A stretch of DNA of 18,393 bases from Entophlyctis helioformis (Eukaryota > Chytridiomycota > Chytridiomycetes > Chytridiales > Chytriomycetaceae). Numbering within the stretch: position 1 is the stretch's first letter; every line of letters begins with the position of its first letter. Below the pieces are notes generated by a model. It ran no database searches. It was not told where the DNA came from and worked only from the letters and a program-made list of their open reading frames with translations. The position numbers and the translations under genes were made by a program. Of the stretch, positions 10,059 through 16,413 are shown piece by piece. The DNA is taken from positions 1-18,393 of the forward strand of contig JAHLKH010000346.1 of assembly GCA_025526915.1 (NCBI GenBank). Reading direction: 5' to 3'.

Positions 10059-10323
10059 CACGCCATAGTTTTCCCGGAGTTAATCCTGGCATTATCCCAC
10101 CATTGATCCGGAATTGATCCTGCGTGCGTGGCTTGCGTCAGCTGCGAGTGCGCATGGAGCTGGGATCGACGATGGATTGCGCAATGCTGTGCAGCTCGGC
10201 AAGCACGGAGAAACGGCCACAATCCCTATAAATAGGCAGCCACTTCACTGCAGCACTCTCATCCCATCAGCCAACCAACAGCCAGTCCTCACTCTTCTCT
10301 CTCTCTCTCTCTCACAGTCACCC
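10059..10323. promoter_or_regulatory. Bidirectional promoter UBA3 / SDR, left copy
   Basis: 265 bases between the divergent ATGs of UBA3 (-) and the SDR (+). On the SDR side there is a consensus TATA box (TATAAATA, 10227-10234) 97 bases before the ATG, then a CT microsatellite (10292-10313) ending CTCACAG just before the start codon. Nearer UBA3 lies a phased array of four TTAATCC-like elements (10080-10120). It is identical to the right copy except for one-base indels. Confidence 0.75.
10080..10120 (+). promoter_or_regulatory. Phased array of four (A)TT(R)ATCC elements, left copy
   Basis: TTAATCC, ATTATCC, ATTGATCC and ATTGATCC end at 10086, 10097, 10109 and 10120. The spacing is 11, 12 and 11 bp, so all four sit on the same face of the helix. 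It lies 22 to 62 bases upstream of the UBA3 start and about 110 bases upstream of the SDR TATA box. TAATCC/GGATTA is a known homeodomain-type core and ATTATCC contains a GATA-type core; the factor is unknown. Confidence 0.45.
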
Positions 10324-11113
10324 ATGTCCACGGATACGACCTCGACTTTGTCGCCAAGCTCCCGCTGACCTTGTGGGTCACGTCGCCGTCGTCACTGGCG
10401 GCTCGCGTGGCATTGGGCCGTGCCGTGTCGCTCAAGCTCGCCTCTCTCGGCGCGTCCGTCATTGTCAACTATGCCGGCAACGCTGCTGCCGCCACTGAGG
10501 TCGTGGACGCCATCACAAAGTCTGGCCGTGGCAAGGCGACCGCGTCCAGGGCGACGTCTCCAAGGCCGAAGACGCTCAGCGCCTCATTGACGAGACCATC
10601 CGCATCTACGGCCGCCTCGACATTCTCGTCAACAACGCCGGTGTGTTCAGCGTGACGCCCATCCTCGACCAGACATTGAGGAGTTCCACCGTGTGGTGCG
10701 CATCAATGTCAACGGGCACGTTCCTGCCACTTCGCGCGGCCGTCAAGGTCATCCAGGACGGCGGCGTCATCATCAACATCTCGACCGTAGCTACAAAGGC
10801 GATCTTCCTGGCACATCCGTCTACGGGCGACCAAGGGCTTTGTCGAGGCGTTTACCCGCGCACTGGCCGTTGAGCTCGCTCCCGCAAGATCCGTGTCAAC
10901 ACCGTGTTCGCCTGGGATACAACCGTCACAGACATGCTCATGTCCAACGGTGAGGGTATCGTCGAGACGGCCGCGCAGTTTTCCATCTTCAAGCGTCCTG
11001 GCACGGCAGAAGACATTGCCGAGTCTGTGGCTTTCCTTGCACACCCTCGCTCTGGCGCATGGATCACCGGCCAGAACATTGGTGCCAACGGCGGCATTGC
11101 CTTTGCTCTCTGA
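10324..11113 (+). pseudogene. SDR-family oxidoreductase, left copy broken by one-base indels
   Basis: Same gene as the intact copy at 12584-13375, but no frame longer than about 95 codons survives. Compared with the intact copy I count about 14 single-base insertions or deletions in the first roughly 600 bases. Examples are loss of one C in the CCC after the ATG, loss of C near 10363, an extra G near 10413, loss of C near 10544, an extra G near 10716 and three extra bases near 10905-10925. The last roughly 165 bases match without change and keep the C-terminal frame. No substitution is visible. Neutral decay would give mostly substitutions, so uncorrected long-read errors are the likelier cause, in which case this is not a true pseudogene. 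Confidence 0.85.
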
Positions 11114-11250
11114 TTCTGCCCTTCGTTGTACACCTTCTTGAAATGAACCACTTCTGGATACCTGCTTGTCGATCCTTTGTCCATTCATGGCACCTTCAGC
11201 CACATGTGTCATGTATTGCAGATCCAAGGATTCCATGATGCACACATGCC
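11114..11250. other. Convergent spacer SDR / PRP6, left copy
   Basis: 137 bases matching 13376-13515, with a few indels and at least one substitution, plus a small rearranged patch near 11240 (GCACAC here, GCATATCAC there). No gene and no clear polyadenylation signal. Confidence 0.5.
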
Positions 11251-12090
11251 TCAGAAGATGTTCTCCAGGCGTGCAGCCACAAGACTCTGAATCTCGCCCG
11301 TCTTGGCACCAACGTGGCGCATGCTCTTGGACACCGACTGCCACACCTCGCCATGACGCGGCTCGGCAGCCACATATCGCTGCACAACATCATCCACCTG
11401 CTCGGCCGTCCCGTGCATCTTCTCAAACTTGAGCAGCCATCCCCACGTGTCGCCCAGATCCGGGTTGGTCTTGATGGCGCGGTTGAACCAGCTGCGTGCC
11501 TTGTCCAGCTTGCGCTCGGCCCAGAACAGCTGCGCGACCGTCGTCACAACCACTGGGTCGTTGTCGCACTTTTTGAGTGCGTCCACAGACCGTGCGCGAC
11601 GCTGCGGCCGTGCCTCGGTCGCAATCATCTGCGACCACAGCTGCCCGGATGTCGGACACGCCTGCAGTGCCTTGGCAAGCAGTGCCTTTGCCATCGGCTG
11701 GTTGTTGGAAGCGCATCTCGACACGCACAGCCTCGCACCACAGCTCAGGTGCATTCGGGTTGAGCAGCCGTGCTCGTTCAAGCGTCGCTCGTGCCTTTGA
11801 CCGGAAGGCCAGCGGTCTTCTTCGAGCCGTGACGCCAGCAGCCACAACGGCACAGACTTTGGTGCGCGTTTGAGTCCCTGCACAGACGCCTCACATGCGG
11901 CTGCACTGTTGCCTTGGTCGGCGTGCAGGATCTGGCCCTTGATCATCCACAGCTTGTCAAAGGCAGGGAACTGCTTGAGACCCTGCTCGAGCAGCTCGAG
12001 TGCCTCGTTGAACCGTCCTTGCTGCCGCTCAACCACGGGCCGATTCATCCACACACGCTCTGTGTTGGCACTCTTGCGTGCATCGCCAGC
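11251..12090 (-). pseudogene. C-terminal fragment of PRP6 (duplicate)
   Basis: Encodes a copy of about residues 645-923 of the PRP6 at 13516-16287, from DARKSANTERVW to the C-terminus, including the SWFNRAIKTNPDLGDTWGW repeat and the EPRHGEVWQSVSK tail. It lacks the first two thirds of the protein and has no start. The homology stops near 12090, where sequence related to UBA3 exon 1 takes over. A window near 11770-11830 is out of frame through compensating indels. Differences from the whole copy include Glu to Asp, Cys to Tyr and Ser to Asn changes and many third-position changes, about 3 percent overall, at the level of alleles or a young paralogue. Confidence 0.88.
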
Positions 12091-12110
12091 ATCCTCCTCG
12101 GCCGACACCT
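12090..12110. other. Junction between the two duplicate copies
   Basis: To the left the sequence aligns to PRP6 (counterpart near 14350). To the right it aligns to UBA3 exon 1 (counterpart near 9844). About 15 bases between match neither copy clearly. No target-site duplication, inverted repeat or transposon end is visible. Confidence 0.75.
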
Positions 12111-12319
12111 GATCTTGCGCTGAGATCCTCGCCTCGCAGGCAGGGCAACACACGCGGCTCGCACTCGCGGATCATGGCAAGCACCGTGGCCGGCTGGCAT
12201 TGCGCTCGCGTGGTGCACAGCGCACACGCCTCACCACGCACAGCGCACACGACGCACAGCACCGCAGAGTGCGTCTGCAAGGGCTCGATGCTCTCGCATC
12301 CACCGTCTGTGCTCGCCAT
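12106..12319 (-). pseudogene. UBA3 first-exon fragment (duplicate)
   Basis: Matches 9844-10058, the 5' coding part of UBA3, beginning at the ATG at 12319 ([15 protein letters not shown]). It is open for about 70 codons and includes a Cys-rich stretch, then runs into PRP6-related sequence. Against the left copy it shows several substitutions (Ile-Cys-Glu to Ile-Arg-Glu, Ser to Pro, Phe to Pro) and lacks one tandem CGCACACGC-type unit. All UBA3 catalytic parts are absent, so it cannot encode an enzyme. Confidence 0.8.
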
Positions 12320-12583
12320 CACGCCATAGTTTTCCCGGAGTTAATCCTGGCATTATCCCACCATTGATCCGGAATTGATCCTGCGTGCGTGGCTTGCGTC
12401 AGCTGCGAGTGCGCATGGAGCTGGGATCGACGATGGATTGCGCAATGCTGTGCAGCTCGGCAAGCACGGAGAAACGGCCACAATCCCTATAAATAGGCAG
12501 CCACTTCACTGCAGCCACTCTCATCCCATCAGCCAACCAACAGCCAGTCCTCACTCTCTCTCTCTCTCTCTCTCACAGTCACC
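12320..12583. promoter_or_regulatory. Bidirectional promoter UBA3 fragment / SDR, right copy
   Basis: Same elements as at 10059-10323: the four phased TTAATCC-like boxes at about 12341-12381, a TATA box (TATAAATA, 12488-12495) 96 bases before the SDR ATG, a CT repeat (12551-12574) ending CTCACAG, and the start context CACCATGTCC. The CT tract followed by CACAG looks like a 3' splice site, so a 5' UTR intron is possible, though TATA plus leader explains it as well. Confidence 0.75.
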
Positions 12584-13375
12584 ATGTCCCACGGATACGA
12601 CCTCGACTTTGTCGCCAAGCTCCCCGCTGACCTTGTGGGTCACGTCGCCGTCGTCACTGGCGGCTCGCGTGGCATTGGCCGTGCCGTGTCGCTCAAGCTC
12701 GCCTCTCTCGGCGCGTCCGTCATTGTCAACTATGCCGGCAACGCTGCTGCCGCCACTGAGGTCGTGGACGCCATCACAAAGTCTGGCCGTGGCAAGGCGA
12801 CCGCCGTCCAGGGCGACGTCTCCAAGGCCGAAGACGCTCAGCGCCTCATTGACGAGACCATCCGCATCTACGGCCGCCTCGACATTCTCGTCAACAACGC
12901 CGGTGTGTTCAGCGTGACGCCCATCCTCGACCACGACATTGAGGAGTTCCACCGTGTGGTGCGCATCAATGTCAACGGCACGTTCCTGCCCACTCGCGCG
13001 GCCGTCAAGGTCATCCAGGACGGCGGCGTCATCATCAACATCTCGACCGTAGCTACAAAGGCGATCTTCCCTGGCACATCCGTCTACGCGGCGACCAAGG
13101 GCTTTGTCGAGGCGTTTACCCGCGCACTGGCCGTTGAGCTCGCTCCCCGCAAGATCCGTGTCAACACCGTGTCGCCTGGATACACCGTCACAGACATGCT
13201 CATGTCCAACGGTGAGGGTATCGTCGAGACGGCCGCGCAGTTTTCCATCTTCAAGCGTCCTGGCACGGCAGAAGACATTGCCGAGTCTGTGGCTTTCCTT
13301 GCACACCCTCGCTCTGGCGCATGGATCACCGGCCAGAACATTGGTGCCAACGGCGGCATTGCCTTTGCTCTCTGA
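12584..13375 (+). CDS. Short-chain dehydrogenase/reductase (classical SDR), intact
   Basis: A 263-residue single-domain NAD(P)H-dependent oxidoreductase, intronless and the usual length for a classical SDR. Cofactor motif TGGSRGIG is at residues 25-32, with VNYA after strand 2, GDVS at 77-80 and NNAG at 104-107. The expected catalytic tetrad is Asn129, Ser154, Tyr168 and Lys172 (YAATK), followed by the SPGY loop at 197-200. The Asn-Tyr after the second strand resembles FabG-like, NADP(H)-preferring members, but the substrate cannot be read from sequence. There is no signal peptide or membrane segment, so it is probably cytosolic. The strong TATA box and CT-rich leader suggest regulated or high expression. 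It is convergent with PRP6 (141 bases apart). The start at 12584 has a good Kozak context and is followed by a normal SDR N-terminal extension. Confidence 0.93.
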   Translation: MSHGYDLDFVAKLPADLVGHVAVVTGGSRGIGRAVSLKLASLGASVIVNYAGNAAAATEVVDAITKSGRGKATAVQGDVSKAEDAQRLIDETIRIYGRLDILVNNAGVFSVTPILDHDIEEFHRVVRINVNGTFLPTRAAVKVIQDGGVIINISTVATKAIFPGTSVYAATKGFVEAFTRALAVELAPRKIRVNTVSPGYTVTDMLMSNGEGIVETAAQFSIFKRPGTAEDIAESVAFLAHPRSGAWITGQNIGANGGIAFAL

Positions 13376-13515
13376 TCTGCCCTTTCGTTGTACACCTTCT
13401 TGAAATGAACCACTTCTGGATACTGCTTGTCGATCCTTTGCCCATTCATGGCACCTTCAGCCACATGGTGTCATGTATTGCAGATCCAAGGATTCCATGA
13501 TGCATATCACATGCC
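13376..13515. other. Convergent spacer SDR / PRP6, right copy
   Basis: 140 bases between the SDR TGA and the PRP6 stop. No gene visible. It matches 11114-11250. Confidence 0.5.
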
Positions 13516-16287
13516 TCAGAAGATGCTCTCCAGGCGTGCAGCCACGAGACTCAGAATCTCGTCCGTCTTTGCACCAACGTGTCGCATGCTCTTGGACACC
13601 GACTGCCACACCTCGCCATGACGCGGCTCGGCTGCCACACATCGCTGCACAACATCATCCACCTGTTCGGCCGTCCCGTGCATCTTCTCAAACTTGAGCA
13701 GCCATCCCCACGTGTCGCCCAGATCCGGGTTGGTCTTGATGGCACGGTTGAACCAGCTGCGTGCCTTGTCCAGCTTGCGCTCGGCCCAGAACAGCTGCGC
13801 GACCGTCGTCACAACCACTGGGTCGTTTTCGCACTTTTTGAGTGCGTCCACAGACCGCGCGCGACGCTGCGGCCGTGCCTCGGTCGCAATCATCTGCGAC
13901 CACAGCTGCCCGGATGTCGGACACGCCTGCAGTGCCTTGGCAAGCAGTGCCTTTGCCATCGGCTGGTTGTTGGAGCGCGTCTCGACACGCACGGCCTCGC
14001 ACCACAGCTCAGGCACATTCGGGTTCAGCAGCCGTGCTCGTTCAAGCGTCGCTCGTGCCTTGACCGGAAGTCCAGCGTCTTCTTCGAGCCGCGACGCCAG
14101 CAGCCACAGCGGCACAGACTTTGGTGCGCGTTTGAGTCCCTGTGCATACGCCTCGCGCGCAGCTGCAATGTTGCCTTGGTCGGCGTGCAGGATCTGGCCC
14201 TTGATCATCCACAGCTTGTCAAAGGCAGGGAACTGCTTGAGACCCTGCTCGAGCAGCTCGAGTGCCTCGTTGAACCGTCCTTGCTGCCGCTCAAACACGG
14301 CCGACTTCATCCACACACGCTCTGTGTTGGCGCTCTTGCGTGCATCGCCAAGCAGCACCCGTGCACGCTCGTGCTCGCCAGTCTCCACCTCGAGCTTGAT
14401 GGCCGCCAGCCAAATCTGCTCAGAGTCCGGATTGGCCAAGAACGCCTGCTCGAGAATGCCACGCGCAGCCTCGACGTCGCCTGCGATCCACTTCTCCTTG
14501 GCACCCATGAGCCACAGCACTTCGGCCTGCGGACAGTAGCGCACGGCCCGCGCAAGCAGCTCCTCGAGTGCCGCTGGCGTGCCATGCTCCTTCTCCAGAA
14601 ACGCTGCACGGCGCCAGACAGACTTCTTGGTCGGGAACACCGTCAGGGCATGTGCATAAATGGCACGCGCCGTCTCGATCGAGCTGCGTGTGATGCACGC
14701 CTCGGCGTCTTCCATCCAGGTTGCCTTGCGGTCCTCGTCCTCGATGCCCATGCCGATCGTGGCCTTGACGATCGCCTGTGCAACAGCCACAAACCCTTCC
14801 TTCTCGGCGGCCTCTGCCTCGGCAAGCCACTGCTCTCGCTCGAGATTTGAGCCGACGCTCATGAGCTTGGCAATACTGCGGTCAATGACCTTGCCCACCA
14901 TTGGCGTGTTCTTGTTGTGCTCCTCGAGTTTGGCAGCGCTGACCCAGATCTCGTGCGACGTTGGGATTGATTGGCGAGCTTTGTTGAGCACCTTGCGTGC
15001 ATTCTCGTACGACTCGAGACGCGCCAGCGCAATCCACAGCTCGACAGAGAGCGGCACGCACTCGACGGCGCGCGATAGCAGAGTGCGTGCATCGTCGGGA
15101 TCCTCCTCGAGCGACACGGCCGCCTTCCACAGCTTGACCGAGTTGGGAATGCTCTCAATGGCACGACGCAGCACAAGCTTCTGAGCACGCACCTCGGTCT
15201 CGAGATCACGCGCTCTGAGCCAGATCTTGACCGAGTGCGGCAGCTGGCGGACGGCGTTTCCGAGGATGATCTTGGCGTTCTCTTTGGTGTTGATACGGAC
15301 GGCCTCGAGCCAGATGTCCTCGCTCTTGGGGCACTCTTCGCAGCCCTTGGACAGGATCTCGCGGGCCGCAGCGATCTTGCCAGCGACTTCTTCCAGACGT
15401 GCAGCAGCAATCCAGCCAGGTGCGTGCTTGGGGTTGGTTGTGGTCACGGAGCGCAGCAGCATACGCGCCTTCTTGATGTCGCTGATCTCCGAGTCCGACT
15501 TGACCACCACGCTGCTCAGGTCGGTCAGGTATCCCTTGGGATCGATGGTGGTTTGGCCCGAGACCGAGTCTGAGATCTGGTCGAGCTTGAGGCCCAGCAC
15601 CTTGTCACGGGCCTGTCCAAACTGTGCAAAGTCGGTCATGGTGCCCGAGGGATCTGCTGCCGACACGGACGAATCCACGCTGTTGGCCGACTGCAGCCGG
15701 CTGGCAGCACCCAGCAGGATCGAGTCGGGAACGGCCGTCTGGCGATCGGACATGGTCTTGACCTTTTTGCCCTTTTTGCGAACAAGGTCGCCGACCTCGG
15801 GGATCGCTGCCCAGTCGTCTTGCGACAGGCTCGAGAGATCGCGCTTGAGGTCCGCGAACTGCTGCTGGATGTTGGGCCGGTCGCGGCGGTACTTTTCCAG
15901 CTCCTCCTGCTCGCGTGCCTCGCGCCGGCTCTTTCGCCGCTCGTCCATTCGTGCCTCGACCTCTGCGTAGATGCGGTCGGCCTCCTCGTCGTCGGCCTCG
16001 TACGGCGCTGTGTTGAACAGACCCATCTCGTTGTCCGGGTCCTGGTACCGTGCTGCATCGCCGTCGTCGCCGTCGCCGTTGCCGTCTCGGCCGCGAGGCC
16101 CGCGGCCCTCGGTCGCTGCCTGTGCAGCAGCAAGTGCAGCGGCGCCGTCGTCGGCGCTCTCGCGGGCCGGGCCAATGTCTGAGCGGGTTGTGAAGCCAGA
16201 AGCGCCTCTGCCCAGACCAGCAATGTAGTTGGGCGGAGCAGGCTTGCTCATAAAGTCTGGGTCTGCAAGCGTCCGGAACTGGAACAT
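13516..16287 (-). CDS. PRP6: Pre-mRNA splicing factor PRP6/PRPF6 (U4/U6.U5 tri-snRNP), intact
   Basis: PRP6 bridges U5 and U4/U6 in the nuclear tri-snRNP and is needed for spliceosome assembly. The single frame of 923 residues is close to human PRPF6 (about 941). The N-terminal PRP1_N domain is clear: PPNYIAGLGRGASGFTTRSD (residues 18-37), then YEADDEEADRIY, RMDERR and RPNIQQQFADLKR (137-149), and IPEVGD. SVSGQTTIDPKGYLTDLSS (241-259) is a family hallmark. From about 270 to the end there are tandem HAT/TPR helical repeats (PKSEDIWLEAVR, SVKLWKAAVSLEE, SVELWIALARLE, EDRKATWMEDAE, KSVWRRAAFLE). The C-terminal ARPQRRARSVDALKKCENDP and EPRHGEVWQSVSK are also typical. The ATG at 16287 is taken; a second Met 12 codons on, directly before the conserved block, is an alternative start. 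No intron or frame break is seen, unlike the genes to the left. The last 280 codons are duplicated at 11251-12090. Confidence 0.97.
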   Translation of the reverse strand: MFQFRTLADPDFMSKPAPPNYIAGLGRGASGFTTRSDIGPARESADDGAAALAAAQAATEGRGPRGRDGNGDGDDGDAARYQDPDNEMGLFNTAPYEADDEEADRIYAEVEARMDERRKSRREAREQEELEKYRRDRPNIQQQFADLKRDLSSLSQDDWAAIPEVGDLVRKKGKKVKTMSDRQTAVPDSILLGAASRLQSANSVDSSVSAADPSGTMTDFAQFGQARDKVLGLKLDQISDSVSGQTTIDPKGYLTDLSSVVVKSDSEISDIKKARMLLRSVTTTNPKHAPGWIAAARLEEVAGKIAAAREILSKGCEECPKSEDIWLEAVRINTKENAKIILGNAVRQLPHSVKIWLRARDLETEVRAQKLVLRRAIESIPNSVKLWKAAVSLEEDPDDARTLLSRAVECVPLSVELWIALARLESYENARKVLNKARQSIPTSHEIWVSAAKLEEHNKNTPMVGKVIDRSIAKLMSVGSNLEREQWLAEAEAAEKEGFVAVAQAIVKATIGMGIEDEDRKATWMEDAEACITRSSIETARAIYAHALTVFPTKKSVWRRAAFLEKEHGTPAALEELLARAVRYCPQAEVLWLMGAKEKWIAGDVEAARGILEQAFLANPDSEQIWLAAIKLEVETGEHERARVLLGDARKSANTERVWMKSAVFERQQGRFNEALELLEQGLKQFPAFDKLWMIKGQILHADQGNIAAAREAYAQGLKRAPKSVPLWLLASRLEEDAGLPVKARATLERARLLNPNVPELWCEAVRVETRSNNQPMAKALLAKALQACPTSGQLWSQMIATEARPQRRARSVDALKKCENDPVVVTTVAQLFWAERKLDKARSWFNRAIKTNPDLGDTWGWLLKFEKMHGTAEQVDDVVQRCVAAEPRHGEVWQSVSKSMRHVGAKTDEILSLVAARLESIF

Positions 16288-16413
16288 GTCGTTGTTGTTG
16301 TGGTGGTCGTCGTCGTCGTCGTCGTCGTTGTGATTCAGGTGATTGCGGGGAACGCGGACAAGCAGCGCAGCGGCGTTTATTGTGGTTCAAGGCAGCTTCA
16401 TGTCTGCCACACA
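16288..16413. other. PRP6 5' leader with GTT/GTC triplet microsatellite
   Basis: 126 bases between the PRP6 ATG and the stop of the upstream coiled-coil gene on the same strand. 16289-16330 is a GTT then GTC/CGT triplet tract, read on the PRP6 strand as GAC/AAC repeats, immediately before the ATG. The PRP6 promoter must be very short or extend into the neighbouring 3' end. No TATA box is seen. Confidence 0.6.

Larger units (their letters stand above)
9844..12105. repeat. Left copy of a direct duplication of about 2.26 kb
   Basis: Contains, in order, the UBA3 5' exon (-), the bidirectional promoter, the SDR (+), a short spacer and the last roughly 280 codons of PRP6 (-). The right copy lies about 2260 bases further on (SDR ATG 10324 against 12584; PRP6 stop 11251 against 13516). 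Here UBA3 continues into a full gene, while PRP6 stops abruptly near 12090. Promoter and SDR differ from the right copy almost only by one-base indels. The PRP6 part also carries about 3 percent substitutions, counted by eye. Confidence 0.92.
12106..14350. repeat. Right copy of the direct duplication of about 2.26 kb
   Basis: Same order as the left copy: UBA3 5' exon piece, promoter, SDR, spacer, PRP6 3' part. Here the SDR is a clean 263-codon gene and PRP6 continues into a full-length frame, whereas UBA3 is cut off after its first exon. Confidence 0.92.

Noticed and set aside
12551..13306. 251-codon open frame on the - strand
   Set aside because: It is a mirror of the SDR gene in the opposite strand; the left copy shows the same shadow. 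The SDR on + has all catalytic motifs.
12584..13375. Horizontal transfer of the SDR from bacteria
   Set aside because: Lack of introns and a FabG-like look are not enough. PRP6 next to it is also intronless, base composition matches the neighbours, and classical SDRs are common in fungi.
9844..14350. Transposon or retroelement origin of the duplication
   Set aside because: No terminal repeats, target-site duplication, transposase or reverse-transcriptase fragment. The promoter is copied together with the genes, which excludes a processed copy.
13579..14850. 423-codon open frame on the + strand
   Set aside because: It is antisense to the clearly conserved PRP6 HAT repeats. Its length follows from GC-rich codon use and its protein has no domain character.
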